Notes: generated by a model from the sequence alone, not told the origin. A DNA stretch of 64,000 nucleotides from Protonemura montana (GCA_947568835.1 CANOQG010000007.1:5394001-5458000), one strand, 5' to 3'; counted from the stretch's first letter, positions 41,044-55,800 are shown. A program made the numbers and translations.

Positions 41044-42679
41044 AGCAGGACATGGGGCAGGACATGGGGCAGGACATAAGACAGGACATAGGGCAGGACA
41101 TGGGGTAGGACATGGGGCAGGACATGGGGCAGGACATGGGACATGGGGCAAGACATGGGGCAGGACATGGGGCAGGACATGGGGCAGGACATGGGGCAGG
41201 ACATGGGGCAGGACATGGGACATGGGGCAGGACATGGGGCAGGACATGGGGCAGGACATGGGGCAGGACATGGGGCAGGACATGGGGCAGGACATAGGGC
41301 AGGCCATGGGGCAGGACATGGGGCAGGACATGGAGCAGGACATGGGACATGACATGGGACAGGACATGGGGCAGGACATGGCGCAGGACATGGGGCAGGA
41401 CATGGGGCAGGACATGGGGCAGGACATAGGGCAGGACATGGGGTAGGACATGAGGCAGGACATGGGACAGGACATGGGGCAGGACATGGGGCAGGACATG
41501 GGGCAGGACATGGGGCAGGACATGGGGCAGGACATGGGGCAGGAAATGGGGCAGGACATAGGGTAGGACATGAGGCAGGACATGGGACAGGACATGGGGC
41601 AGGACATGGGGCAGGACATGGGACAGGACATAGGGCAGGACATGGGGCAGGACATGGGGCAAAACATGGGGCAGGACATGGGACAGGACATGGGGCAGGA
41701 CATTGGCCAGGCTATGGGGCAGGACATGGGGCAGGACATGAGGCAGGACATGGGACATGGGGAAAGACATGGGGCAGGACATGGGGCAGGACATGGGGCA
41801 GGACATGGGGCAGGACATGGGACAGGACATAGGGCAGGACATGGGGCAGGACATGGGGCAGGACATGGGGCAGGACATGGGACAGGACATGGAGCAGGAC
41901 ATGGGGCAGGACATGGGGCAGGACATGGGACAGGACATAGGGAAGGACATGGGGCAGGACATGGGGCAGGACATGGGACAGGACATGGGACAGGACATAG
42001 GGCAGGACATGGGGCAGGACATGGGGCAGGACATAGGGCAGGACATGGGGCAGGACATGGGGCAGGACATGGGGCAGGACATGGGGCAGGACATAAGGCA
42101 GGACATTGGACAGGACATGGGGCAAAACATGGGGCAGGACATGGGACAGGACATGTTGCAGGACATGGGGCAGGACATGGGGCAGGACATGGGGCAGGAC
42201 ATGGGACATGAGGCAGGACAGGGGGAGGACATGGAGCGGGACATGGGGCAGGACATGGGGCAGGACATGGAGCAGGACATGGGGCAGGAAATGGGGCAGG
42301 ACATGGGACAGGACATAGGGCAGGACATGGGGCAGGACATGAGGCAAGACATGGGGCAGGACATGGGACATAGGGCAGGACAGGGGAAGGACATGGAGCA
42401 GGACATGGGGCAGGACATGGGGCAGGACATAAGACAGGACATAGGGCAGGACATGGGGTAGGACATGGGGCAGGACATGGGGCAGGACATGGGACATGGG
42501 GCAAGACATGGGGCAGGACATGGGGCAGGACATGGGGCAGGACATGGGGCAGGACATGGGGCAGGACATGGGACATGGGGCAGGACATGGGGCAGGACAT
42601 GGGGCAGGACATGGGGCAGGACATGGGGCAGGACATGGGGCAGGACATAGGGCAGGCCATGGGGCAGGACATGGGGCAG
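38964..42679 (+). repeat. Segment copy 2 of the 7124-bp pair
   Basis: This is the partner of 31840-35555, with TTGGCC at 39150, 40350 and 41703 and GTTGC at 40802 and 42155. It overlaps the end of the 9.6-kb pair, so the 29.3-31.4 kb sequence has three copies here (29.3, 31.8 and 39.0 kb). Confidence 0.8.
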
Positions 42680-44242
42680 GACATGGAGCAGGACATGGGA
42701 CATGACATGGGACAGGACATGGGGCAGGACATGGCGCAGGACATGGGGCAGGACATGGGGCAGGACATGGGGCAGGACATAGGGCAGGACATGGGGTAGG
42801 ACATGAGGCAGGACATGGGACAGGACATGGGGCAGGACATGGGGCAGGACATGGGACAGGACATAGGGCAGGACATGGGGCAGGACATGGGCAAAACATG
42901 GGGCAGGACATGGGACAGGACATGGGGCAGGACATTGGCCAGGCTATGGGGCAGGACATGGGGCAGGACATGAGGCAGGACATGGGACATGGGGAAAGAC
43001 ATGGGGCAGGACATGGGGCAGGACATGGGGCAGGACATGGGGCAGGACATGGGACAGGACATAGGGCAGGACATGGGGCAGGACATGGGGCAGGACATGG
43101 GGCAGGACATGGGACAGGACATGGAGCAGGACATGGGGCAGGACATGGGGCAGGACATGGGACAGGACATAGGGAAGGACATGGGGCAGGACATGGGGCA
43201 GGACATGGGACAGGACATTGCACAGGACATAGGGCAGGACATGGGGTAGGACATGGGGCAGGACATAGGGCAGGACATGGGGCAGGACATGGGGCAGGAC
43301 ATGGGGCAGGACATGGGGCAGGACATGAGGCAGGACATTGGACAGGACATGGGGCAAAACATGGGGCAGGACATGGGACTGGACATGGGGCAGGACATGG
43401 GGCAGGACATGGGGCAGGACATGGGGCAGGACATGGGACATGAGGCAGGACAGGGGGAGGACATGGAGCGGGACATGGGGCAGGACATGGGGCAGGACAT
43501 GGAGCAGGACATGGGGCAGGAAATGGGGCAGGACATGAAACAGGACATAGGGCAGGACATGGGGCAGGACATGAGGCAGGACATGGGGCAGGACATAAGA
43601 CATAGGGCAGGACAGGGGGAGGACATGGAGCAGGACATGGGGCATTACATGGGGCAGGACATAAGACAGGACATAGGGCAGGACATGGGGCAGGACATGG
43701 GGCAGGACATGGGGCAGGACATGGGACATGGGGCAAGACATGGGGCAGGACATGAGGCAGGACATGGGGCAGGACATGGGGCAGGACATGGGGCAGGACA
43801 TGGGGTAGGACATGGGGCAGGAAATGGGACAGGACAAGGGGCAGGACATGGGGCAGGACATGGGACATGGGGCAGGACATGGGGCAGGACATGGGGCAGG
43901 ACATGGGGCAGGACATGGGGCAGGACATGGGGCAGGACATGGGGCAGGACATAGGGCAGGACATGGGGCAGGACATGGGGCAGGACATGGAGCAGGACAT
44001 GGGACATGACATGGGACAGGACATGGGGCAGGACATGGGGCAGGACATGGGGAAGGACATAGGGCAGGACATGGGGCAGGACATGGGGCAGGACATGGGC
44101 AGGACATAGGGCAGGACATGGGGCAGGACATGGGGCAGGACAGGGAGCAGGACATGGGGCAGGACATTGGGCAGGACATGGGACAGGACATGGGGCAGGA
44201 CATGGGGCAGGACATGGGGCAGGATATGGGGCAGGACATGGG
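42119..44242 (+). repeat. B-module segment, copy 3 (about 29508 bp from copy 1)
   Basis: This matches 12610-14735: GTTGC 42155, TTGGCC 42935, TTGCAC about 43218 and GACAGGGAGCAGG 44139. Single bases are missing at about 42890 (CATGGGCAAAAC) and 44098 (CATGGGCAGG). They shift the offset from 29,509 to 29,507, and each shifts the reading frame. A GGGGTAGG unit at about 43247 is also private. Confidence 0.78.
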
Positions 44243-44814
44243 GCAGGACATGAGGCAGGACATGGGACATGAGGTAAGACATGGGGCAGGACATGGAGCA
44301 GGACATGGGACAGGACATGGGGCAGGACATGGGGCAGGACATGGGGCATGACATGGGACATGGGGCAGGACATGGGGTGGAACATGGAGCAGAAAATGGG
44401 GCACGACATGGGGCAGGACATAGGGCAGGACATGGTGCAGGACATGGGGCAGGACATGGGGCAGGACATGGGACATGGGGCAAGACATGGGGCAGGACAT
44501 AGGGCAGGACATGGGGCAGGACATGGGGCAGGACATGGGACAGGACATAGGGCAGGACATGGGGAAGGACATGGGGCAGGACATGGGGCAGGACATGGGA
44601 CATGGGGCAAGACATGGGGCAGGACATAGGGCAGGACATGGGGCAGGACATGGGGCAGGACATGGGACAGGACATAGGGCAGGACATGGGGAAGGACATG
44701 GGGCAGGACATGGGGCAGGACATGGGACATGGGGCAGGACAGGGGGAGGACATGGAGCAGGACATGGGGCAGGACATGGGGCAGGACATGGGGCAGGACA
44801 TGGGGCAGGACATG
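44243..44814 (+). repeat. C-type module with a partial local duplication
   Basis: This contains GAGGTAAGACATGG, GGGGCATGACAT and GCAGAAAATGG at about 44392. The series GGGACATGGGGCAAGAC to GGGGAAGG then appears twice, at about 44470 and 44597 (127 bp apart), before GACAGGGGGAGG. Confidence 0.68.
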
Positions 44815-47314
44815 GGGTAGGAAATGGGACAGGACAAAGGGCAGGACATGGGACATGGGGCAGGACATGGGGCAGGACATGGGGCATGACATGGGGCAGG
44901 ACATGGGACAGGACATGGGGCAGGACATGGGGCAGGACATGGGGCAGGACATGGGGCAGGACATGGGGCAGGACATGGGGCATGACATGGGGCAGGACAT
45001 GGGACAGGACATGGGGCAGGACATGGGGCAGGACATGGGGCAGGACATGGGGCAGGACATGAGGCAGGACATGGGACAGGACATGGGGCAGGACATGGGG
45101 CAGGACATGGGACATGGAGCAGGACATGGGGCAGGACATGGAGCAGGACATGGGGCAGGACATGGGGCAGGACATAAGACAGGACATAGGGCAGGACATG
45201 GGGTAGGACATGGGGCAGGACATGGGGCAGGACATGGGACACGGGGCAAGACATGGGGCAGGACATGGGGCAGGACATGGGGCAGGACATGGGGCAGGAC
45301 ATGGGGCAGGACATGGGGCAGGAAATGGGGCAGGACATAGGGTAGGACATGAGGCAGGACATGGGACAGGACATGGGGCAGGACATGGGGCAGGACATGG
45401 GACAGGACATAGGGCAGGACATGGGGCAGGACATGGGGCAAAACATGGGGCAGGACATGGGACAGGACATGGGGCAGGACATTGGCCAGGCTATGGGGCA
45501 GGACATGGGGCAGGACATGAGGCAGGACATGGGACATGGGGAAAGACATGGGGCAGGACATGGGGCAGGACATGGGGCAGGACATGGGGCAGGACATGGG
45601 ACAGGACATAGGGCAGGACATGGGGCAGGACATGGGGCAGGACATGGGGCAGGACATGGGACAGGACATGGAGCAGGACATGGGGCAGGACATGGGGCAG
45701 GACATGGGACAGGACATAGGGAAGGACATGGGGCAGGACATGGGGCAGGACATGGGACAGGACATGGGACAGGACATAGGGCAGGACATGGGGCAGGACA
45801 TGGGGCAGGACATAGGGCAGGACATGGGGCAGGACATGGGGCAGGACATGGGGCAGGACATGGGGCAGGACATAAGGCAGGACATTGGACAGGACATGGG
45901 GCAAAACATGGGGCAGGACATGGGACAGGACATGTTGCAGGACATGGGGCAGGACATGGGGCAGGACATGGGGCAGGACATGGGACATGAGGCAGGACAG
46001 GGGGAGGACATGGAGCGGGACATGGGGCAGGACATGGGGCAGGACATGGAGCAGGACATGGGGCAGGAAATGGGGCAGGACATGGGACAGGACATAGGGC
46101 AGGACATGGGGCAGGACATGAGGCAAGACATGGGGCAGGACATGGGACATAGGGCAGGACAGGGGAAGGACATGGAGCAGGACATGGGGCAGGACATGGG
46201 GCAGGACATAAGACAGGACATAGGGCAGGACATGGGGTAGGACATGGGGCAGGACATGGGGCAGGACATGGGACATGGGGCAAGACATGGGGCAGGACAT
46301 GGGGCAGGACATGGGGCAGGACATGGGGCAGGACATGGGGCAGGACATGGGACATGGGGCAGGACATGGGGCAGGACATGGGGCAGGACATGGGGCAGGA
46401 CATGGGGCAGGACATGGGGCAGGACATAGGGCAGGCCATGGGGCAGGACATGGGGCAGGACATGGAGCAGGACATGGGACATGACATGGGACAGGACATG
46501 GGGCAGGACATGGCGCAGGACATGGGGCAGGACATGGGGCAGGACATGGGGCAGGACATAGGGCAGGACATGGGGTAGGACATGAGGCAGGACATGGGAC
46601 AGGACATGGGGCAGGACATGGGGCAGGACATGGGACAGGATATAGGGCAGGACATGGGGCAGGACATGGGGCAAAACATGGGGCAGGACATGGGACAGGA
46701 CATGGGGCAGGACATTGGCCAGGCTATGGGGCAGGACATGGGGCAGGACATGAGGCAGGACATGGGACATGGGGAAAGACATGGGGCAGGACATGGGGCA
46801 GGACATGGGGCAGGACATGGGGCAGGACATGGGACAGGACATAGGGCAGGACATGGGGCAGGACATGGGGCAGGACATGGGGCAGGACATGGGACAGGAC
46901 ATGGAGCAGGACATGGGGCAGGACATGGGGCAGGACATGGGACAGGACATAGGGAAGGACATGGGGCAGGACATGGGGCAGGACATGGGACAGGACATTG
47001 CACAGGACATAGGGCAGGACATGGGGCAGGACATGGGGCAGGACATAGGGCAGGACATGGGGCAGGACATGGGGCAGGACATGGGGCAGGACATGGGGCA
47101 GGACATGAGGCAGGACATTGGACAGGACATGGGGCAAAACATGGGGCAGGACATGGGACTGGACATGGGGCAGGACATGGGGCAGGACATGGGGCAGGAC
47201 ATGGGGCAGGACATGGGACATGAGGCAGGACAGGGGGAGGACATGGAGCGGGACATGGGGCAGGACATGGGGCAGGACATGGAGCAGGACATGGGGCAGG
47301 AAATGGGGCAGGAC
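44815..47314 (+). repeat. A-B dimer segment, copy 1 of a 3039-bp pair
   Basis: GTAGGAAATGGG 44818, GGGGCATGACAT 44884, TTGGCC 45482 (A) and 46715 (B) recur at 47857, 47923, 48521 and 49754, each 3,039 bp later. The A-B spacing is again 1,233 bp. A private GGGACACGGGGC near 45237 adds a CpG. GGATATAGGG near 46639 is private to this copy and its 12,303-bp partner. Confidence 0.8.
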
Positions 47315-50300
47315 ATGAAACAGGACATAGGGCAGGACATGGGGCAGGACATGAGGCAGGACATGGGGCAGGACATAAGACATAGGGCAGGACAGGGGGA
47401 GGACATGGAGCAGGACATGGGGCATTACATGGGGCAGGACATAAGACAGGACATAGGGCAGGACATGGGGCAGGACATGGGGCAGGACATGGGGCAGGAC
47501 ATGGGACATGGGGCAAGACTTGGGGCAGGACATGAGGCAGGACATGGGGCAGGACATGGGGCAGGACATGGGGCAGGACATGGGGTAGGACATGGGGCAG
47601 GAAATGGGACAGGACAAGGGGCAGGACATGGGGCAGGACATGGGACATGGGGCAGGACATGGGGCAGGACATGGGGCAGGACATGGGGCAGGACATGGGG
47701 CAGGACATGGGGCAGGACATGGGGCAGGACATAGGGCAGGACATGGGGCAGGACATGGGGCAGGACATGGAGCAGGACATGGGACATGACATGGGACAGG
47801 ACATGGGGCAGGACATGGGGCAGGACATGGGGAAGGACATAGGGCAGGACATGGGGTAGGAAATGGGACAGGACAAAGGGCAGGACATGGGACATGGGGC
47901 AGGACATGGGGCAGGACATGGGGCATGACATGGGGCAGGACATGGGACAGGACATGGGGCAGGACATGGGGCAGGACATGGGGCAGGACATGGGGCAGGA
48001 CATGGGGCAGGACATGGGGCATGACATGGGGCAGGACATGGGACAGGACATGGGGCAGGACATGGGGCAGGACATGGGGCAGGACATGGGGCAGGACATG
48101 AGGCAGGACATGGGACAGGACATGGGGCAGGACATGGGGCAGGACATGGGACATGGAGCAGGACATGGGGCAGGACATGGAGCAGGACATGGGGCAGGAC
48201 ATGGGGCAGGACATAAGACAGGACATAGGGCAGGACATGGGGTAGGACATGGGGCAGGACATGGGGCAGGACATGGGACATGGGGCAAGACATGGGGCAG
48301 GACATGGGGCAGGACATGGGGCAGGACATGGGGCAGGACATGGGGCAGGACATGGGGCAGGAAATGGGGCAGGACATAGGGTAGGACATGAGGCAGGACA
48401 TGGGACAGGACATGGGGCAGGACATGGGGCAGGACATGGGACAGGACATAGGGCAGGACATGGGGCAGGACATGGCGCAAAACATGGGGCAGGACATGGG
48501 ACAGGACATGGGGCAGGACATTGGCCAGGCTATGGGGCAGGACATGGGGCAGGACATGAGGCAGGACATGGGACATGGGGAAAGACATGGGGCAGGACAT
48601 GGGGCAGGACATGGGGCAGGACATGGGGCAGGACATGGGACAGGACATAGGGCAGGACATGGGGCAGGACATGGGGCAGGACATGGGGCAGGACATGGGA
48701 CAGGACATGGAGCAGGACATGGGGCAGGACATGGGGCAGGACATGGGACAGGACATTGGGAAGGACATGGGGCAGGACATGGGGCAGGACATGGGACAGG
48801 ACATGGGACAGGACATAGGGCAGGACATGGGGCAGGACATGGGGCAGGACATAGGGCAGGACATGGGGCAGGACATGGGGCAGGACATGGGGCAGGACAT
48901 GGGGCAGGACATAAGGCAGGACATTGGACAGGACATGGGGCAAAACATGGGGCAGGACATGGGACAGGACATGTTGCAGGACATGGGGCAGGACATGGGG
49001 CAGGACATGGGGCAGGACATGGGACATGAGGCAGGACAGGGGGAGGACATGGAGCGGGACATGGGGCAGGACATGGGGCAGGACATGGAGCAGGACATGG
49101 GGCAGGAAATGGGGCAGGACATGGGACAGGACATAGGGCAGGACATGGGGCAGGACATGAGGCAAGACATGGGGCAGGACATGGGACATAGGGCAGGACA
49201 GGGGAAGGACATGGAGCAGGACATGGGGCAGGACATGGGGCACGACATAAGACAGGACATAGGGCAGGACATGGGGTAGGACATGGGGCAGGACATGGGG
49301 CAGGACATGGGACATGGGGCAAGACATGGGGCAGGACATGGGGCAGGACATGGGGCAGGACATGGGGCAGGACATGGGGCAGGACATGGGACATGGGGCA
49401 GGACATGGGGCAGGACATGGGGCAGGACATGGGGCAGGACATGGGGCAGGACATGGGGCAGGACATAGGGCAGGCCATGGGGCAGGACATGGGGCAGGAC
49501 ATGGAGCAGGACATGGGACATGACATGGGACAGGACATGGGGCAGGACATGGCGCAGGACATGGGGCAGGACATGGGGCAGGACATGGGGCAGGACATAG
49601 GGCAGGACATGGGGTAGGACATGAGGCAGGACATGGGACAGGACATGGGGCAGGACATGGGGCAGGACATGGGACAGGACATAGGGCAGGACATGGGGCA
49701 GGACATGGGGCAAAACATGGGGCAGGACATGGGACAGGACATGGGGCAGGACATTGGCCAGGCTATGGGGCAGGACATGGGGCAGGACATGAGGCAGGAC
49801 ATGGGACATGGGGAAAGACATGGGGCAGGACATGGGGCAGGACATGGGGCAGGACATGGGGCAGGACATGGGACAGGACATAGGGCAGGACATGGGGCAG
49901 GACATGGGGCAGGACATGGGGCAGGACATGGGACAGGACATGGAGCAGGACATGGGGCAGGACATGGGGCAGGACATGGGACAGGACATAGGGAAGGACA
50001 TGGGGCAGGACATGGGGCAGGACATGGGACAGGACATTGCACAGGACATAGGGCAGGACATGGGGCAGGACATGGGGCAGGACATAGGGCAGGACATGGG
50101 GCAGGACATGGGGCAGGACATGGGGCAGGACATGGGGCAGGACATGAGGCAGGACATTGGACAGGACATGGGGCAAAACATGGGGCAGGACATGGGACTG
50201 GACATGGGGCAGGACATGGGGCAGGACATGGGGCAGGACATGGGGCAGGACATGGGACATGAGGCAGGACAGGGGGAGGACATGGAGCGGGACATGGGGC

Positions 50301-51005
50301 AGGACATGGGGCAGGACATGGAGCAGGACATGGGGCAGGAAATGGGGCAGGACATGGGACAGGACATAGGGCAGGACATGGGGCAGGACATGAGGCAAGA
50401 CATGGGGCAGGACATGGGACATAGGGCAGGACAGGGGAAGGACATGGAGCAGGACATGGGGCAGGACATGGGGCAGGACATAAGACAGGACATAGGGCAG
50501 GACATGGGGTAGGACATGGGGCAGGACATGGGGCAGGACATGGGACATGGGGCAAGACATGGGGCAGGACATGGGGCAGGACATGGGGCAGGACATGGGG
50601 CATGACATGGGGCAGGACATGGGACAGGACATGGGGCAGGACATGGGGCAGGACATGGGGCAGGACATGGGGCAGGACATGAGGCAGGACATGGGACAGG
50701 ACATGGGGCAGGACATGGGGCAGGACATGGGACATGGAGCAGGACATGGGGCAGGACATGGAGCAGGACATGGGGCAGGACATGGGGCAGGACATAAGAC
50801 AGGACATAGGGCAGGACATGGGGTAGGACATGGGGCAGGACATGGGGCAGGACATGGGACATGGGGCAAGACATGGGGCAGGACATGGGGCAGGACATGG
50901 GGCAGGACATGGGGCAGGACATGGGGCAGGACATGGGGCAGGAAATGGGGCAGGACATAGGGTAGGACATGAGGCAGGACATGGGACAGGACATGGGGCA
51001 GGACA
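46545..51005 (+). repeat. Segment copy 1 of a recent 12303-bp duplication
   Basis: TTGGCC at 46715, 48521 and 49754 recurs at 59018, 60824 and 62057, all exactly 12,303 bp away. The private GGATATAGGG (46639 and 58942) and GCAAGACTTGG (about 47519 and 59822) are shared at the same offset. Over about 4.46 kb I noticed only isolated base differences and no indel. Examples are GGCGCAAAAC near 48475, ATTGGGAAGG near 48757 and GGCACGACAT near 49241, in this copy only. Confidence 0.85.
47854..50353 (+). repeat. A-B dimer segment, copy 2 of the 3039-bp pair
   Basis: This is the partner of 44815-47314, with the A marker at 48521, GTTGC at 48973, the B marker at 49754 and TTGCAC at 50037. It ends near 50353, where this copy has GGGACAGG and copy 1 has GAAACAGG. 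Confidence 0.8.
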
Positions 51006-51703
51006 TGGGGCAGGACATGGGACAGGACATAGGGCAGGACATGGGGCAGGACATGGGGCAAAACATGGGGCAGGACATGGGACAGGACATAGGGCAGGAC
51101 ATGGGGCAGGACATCGGGCAGGACATAGGGCAGGACATGGGGCAGGACATGGGGCAGGACATGGGGCAGGACATGGGGCAGGACATAAGGCAGGACATTG
51201 GACAGGACATGGGGCAAAACATGGGGCAGGACATGGGACAGGACATGTTGCAGGACATGGGGCAGGACATGGGGCAGGACATGGGGCAGGACATGGGACA
51301 TGAGGCAGGACAGGGGGAGGACATGGAGCGGGACATGGGGCAGGACATGGGGCAGGACATGGAGCAGGACATGGGGCAGGAAATGGGGCAGGACATGGGA
51401 CAGGACATAGGGCAGGACATGGGGCAGGACATGAGGCAAGACATGGGGCAGGACATGGGACATAGGGCAGGACAGGGGAAGGACATGGAGCAGGACATGG
51501 GGCAGGACATGGGGCAGGACATAAGACAGGACATAGGGCAGGACATGGGGTAGGACATGGGGCAGGACATGGGGCAGGACATGGGACATGGGGCAAGACA
51601 TGGGGCAGGACATGGGGCAGGACATGGGGCAGGACATGGGGCAGGACATGGGGCAGGACATGGGACATGGGGCAGGACATGGGGCAGGACATGGGGCAGG
51701 ACA
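47980..51703 (+). repeat. Segment copy 1 of a 4867-bp pair
   Basis: TTGGCC 48521 and 49754 and GTTGC 51247 recur at 53388, 54621 and 56114, each 4,867 bp on. Near the start the offset is 4,855, one unit less, because the second copy has an extra standard unit near 52950. At 51070 an A module begins without its TTGGCC marker, so it is internally deleted. A private ATCGGGC unit lies near 51113. Confidence 0.8.
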
Positions 51704-52840
51704 TGGGGCAGGACATGGGGCAGGACATGGGGCAGGACATAGGGCAGGCCATGGGGCAGGACATGGGGCAGGACATGGAGCAGGACATGGGACATGACAT
51801 GGGACAGGACATGGGGCAGGACATGGCGCAGGACATGGGGCAGGACATGGGGCAGGACATGGGGCAGGACATAGGGCAGGACATGGGGTAGGACATGAGG
51901 CAGGACATGGGACAGGACATGGGGCAGGACATGGGGCAGGACATGGGACAGGACATAGGGCAGGACATGGGGCAGGACATGGGGCAAAACATGGGGCAGG
52001 ACATGGGACAGGACATGGGGCAGGACATTGGCCAGGCTATGGGGCAGGACATGGGGCAGGACATGAGGCAGGACATGGGACATGGGGAAAGACATGGGGC
52101 AGGACATGGGGCAGGACATGGGGCAGGACATGGGGCAGGACATGGGACAGGACATAGGGCAGGACATGGGGCAGGACATGGGGCAGGACATGGGGCAGGA
52201 CATGGGACAGGACATGGAGCAGGACATGGGGCAGGACATGGGGCAGGACATGGGACAGGACATAGGGAAGGACATGGGGCAGGACATGGGGCAGGACATG
52301 GGACAGGACATTGCACAGGACATAGGGCAGGACATGGGGCAGGACATGGGGCAGGACATAGGGCAGGACATGGGGCAGGACATGGGGCAGGACATGGGGC
52401 AGGACATGGGGCAGGACATGAGGCAGGACATTGGACAGGACATGGGGCAAAACATGGGGCAGGACATGGGACTGGACATGGGGCAGGACATGGGGCAGGA
52501 CATGGGGCAGGACATGGGGCAGGACATGGGACATGAGGCAGGACAGGGGGAGGACATGGAGATGGACATGGGGCAGGACATGGGGCAGGACATGGAGCAG
52601 GACATGGGGCAGGAAATGGGGCAGGACATGGGACAGGACATAGGGCAGGACATGGGGCAGGACATGAGGCAAGACATGGGGCAGGACATGGGACATAGGG
52701 CAGGACAGGGGAAGGACATGGAGCAGGACATGGGGCAGGACATGGGGCAGGACATAAGACAGGACATAGGGCAGGACATGGGGTAGGACATGGGGCAGGA
52801 CATGGGGCAGGACATGGGACATGGGGCAAGACATGGGGCA
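51704..52840 (+). repeat. A tail plus complete B module
   Basis: This carries GGCAGGCCATGG at about 51748, GGCGCAGG, the B marker TTGGCC at 52028, TTGCAC at 52311 and GGACTGGACAT near 52470. A private GGAGATGGACAT near 52558 replaces GGAGCGGGACAT and removes the CpG that the B module normally has. Confidence 0.72.
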
Positions 52841-55800
52841 GGACATGGGGCAGGACATGGGGCAGGACATGGGGCATGACATGGGGCAGGACATGGGACA
52901 GGACATGGGGCAGGACATGGGGCAGGACATGGGGCAGGACATGGGGCAGGACATGGGGCAGGACATGAGGCAGGACATGGGACAGGACATGGGGCAGGAC
53001 ATGGGGCAGGACATGGGACATGGAGCAGGACATGGGGCAGGACATGGAGCAGGACATGGGGCAGGACATGGGGCAGGACATAAGACAGGACATAGGGCAG
53101 GACATGGGGTAGGACATGGGGCAGGACATGGGGCAGGACATGGGACATGGGGCAAGACATGGGGCAGGACATGGGGCAGGACATGGGGCAGGACATGGGG
53201 CAGGACATGGGGCAGGACATGGGGCAGGAAATGGGGCAGGACATAGGGTAGGACATGAGGCAGGACATGGGACAGGACATGGGGCAGGACATGGGGCAGG
53301 ACATGGGACAGGACATAGGGCAGGACATGGGGCAGGACATGGGGCAAAACATGGGGCAGGACATGGGACAGGACATGGGGCAGGACATTGGCCAGGCTAT
53401 GGGGCAGGACATGGGGCAGGACATGAGGCAGGACATGGGACATGGGGAAAGACATGGGGCAGGACATGGGGCAGGACATGGGGCAGGACATGGGGCAGGA
53501 CATGGGACAGGACATAGGGCAGGACATGGGGCAGGACATGGGGCAGGACATGGGGCAGGACATGGGACAGGACATGGAGCAGGACATGGGGCAGGACATG
53601 GGGCAGGACATGGGACAGGACATAGGGAAGGACATGGGGCAGGACATGGGGCAGGACATGGGACAGGACATGGGACAGGACATAGGGCAGGACATGGGGC
53701 AGGACATGGGGCAGGACATAGGGCAGGACATGGGGCAGGACATGGGGCAGGACATGGGGCAGGACATGGGACAGGACATAAGGCAGGACATTGGACAGGA
53801 CATGGGGCAAAACATGGGGCAGGACATGGGACAGGACATGTTGCAGGACATGGGGCAGGACATGGGGCAGGACATGGGGCAGGACATGGGACATGAGGCA
53901 GGACAGGGGGAGGACATGGAGCGGGACATGGGGCAGGACATGGGGCAGGACATGGAGCAGGACATGGGGCAGGAAATGGGGCAGGACATGGGACAGGACA
54001 TAGGGCAGGACATGGGGCAGGACATGAGGCAAGACATGGGGCAGGACATGGGACATAGGGCAGGACAGGGGAAGGACATGGAGCAGGACATGGGGCAGGA
54101 CATGGGGCAGGACATAAGACAGGACATAGGGCAGGACATGGGGTAGGACATGGGGCAGGACATGGGGCAGGACATGGGACATGGGGCAAGACATGGGGCA
54201 GGACATGGGGCAGGACATGGGGCAGGACATGGGGCAGGACATGGGGCAGGACATGGGACATGGGGCAGGACATGGGGCAGGACATGGGGCAGGACATGGG
54301 GCAGGACATGGGGCAGGACATGGGGCAGGACATAGGGCAGGCCATGGGGCAGGACATGGGGCAGGACATGGAGCAGGACATGGGACATGACATGGGACAG
54401 GACATGGGGCAGGACATGGCGCAGGACATGGGGCAGGACATGGGGCAGGACATGGGGCAGGACATAGGGCAGGACATGGGGTAGGACATGAGGCAGGACA
54501 TGGGACAGGACATGGGGCAGGACATGGGGCAGGACATGGGACAGGACATAGGGCAGGACATGGGGCAGGACATGGGGCAAAACATGGGGCAGGACATGGG
54601 ACAGGACATGGGGCAGGACATTGGCCAGGCTATGGGGCAGGACATGGGGCAGGACATGAGGCAGGACATGGGACATGGGGAAAGACATGGGGCAGGACAT
54701 GGGGCAGGACATGGGGCAGGACATGGGGCAGGACATGGGACAGGACATAGGGCAGGACATGGGGCAGGACATGGGGCAGGACATGGGGCAGGACATGGGA
54801 CAGGACATGGAGCAGGACATGGGGCAGGACATGGGGCAGGACATGGGACAGGACATAGGGAAGGACATGGGGCAGGACATGGGGCAGGACATGGGACAGG
54901 ACATTGCACAGGACATAGGGCAGGACATGGGGCAGGACATGGGGCAGGACATAGGGCAGGACATGGGGCAGGACATGGGGCAGGACATGGGGCAGGACAT
55001 GGGGCAGGACATGAGGCAGGACATTGGACAGGACATGGGGCAAAACATGGGGCAGGACATGGGACTGGACATGGGGCAGGACATGGGGCAGGACATGGGG
55101 CAGGACATGGGGCAGGACATGGGACATGAGGCAGGACAGGGGGAGGACATGGAGCGGGACATGGGGCAGGACATGAGGCAGGACATGGAGCAGGACATGG
55201 GGCAGGAAATGGGGCAGGACATGGGACAGGACATAGGGCAGGACATGGGGCAGGACATGAGGCAAGACATGGGGCAGGACATGGGACATAGGGCAGGACA
55301 GGGGAAGGACATGGAGCAGGACATGGGGCAGGACATGGGGCAGGACATAAGACAGGACATAGGGCAGGACATGGGGTAGGACATGGGGCAGGACATGGGG
55401 CAGGACATGGGACATGGGGCAAGACATGGGGCAGGACATGGGGCAGGACATGGGGCAGGACATGGGGCATGACATGGGGCAGGACATGGGACAGGACATG
55501 GGGCAGGACATGGGGCAGGACATGGGGCAGGACATGGGGCAGGACATGAGGCAGGACATGGGACAGGACATGGGGCAGGACATGGGGCAGGACATGGGAC
55601 ATGGAGCAGGACATGGGGCAGGACATGGAGCAGGACATGGGGCAGGACATGGGGCAGGACATAAGACAGGACATAGGGCAGGACATGGGGTAGGACATGG
55701 GGCAGGACATGGGGCAGGACATGGGACATGGGGCAAGACATGGGGCAGGACATGGGGCAGGACATGGGGCAGGACATGGGGCAGGACATGGGGCAGGACA

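Noticed and set aside
30725-42703. Very long minus-strand open frame (about 3,990 codons of MSCP, HVLP and PCPA repeats)
   Set aside because: The 12-bp unit lacks stops in all frames. The frame passes through 7-bp units that change the repeat phase, it overlaps equally open frames on both strands, and it has no non-repeat domain, no signal peptide and no start context of its own.
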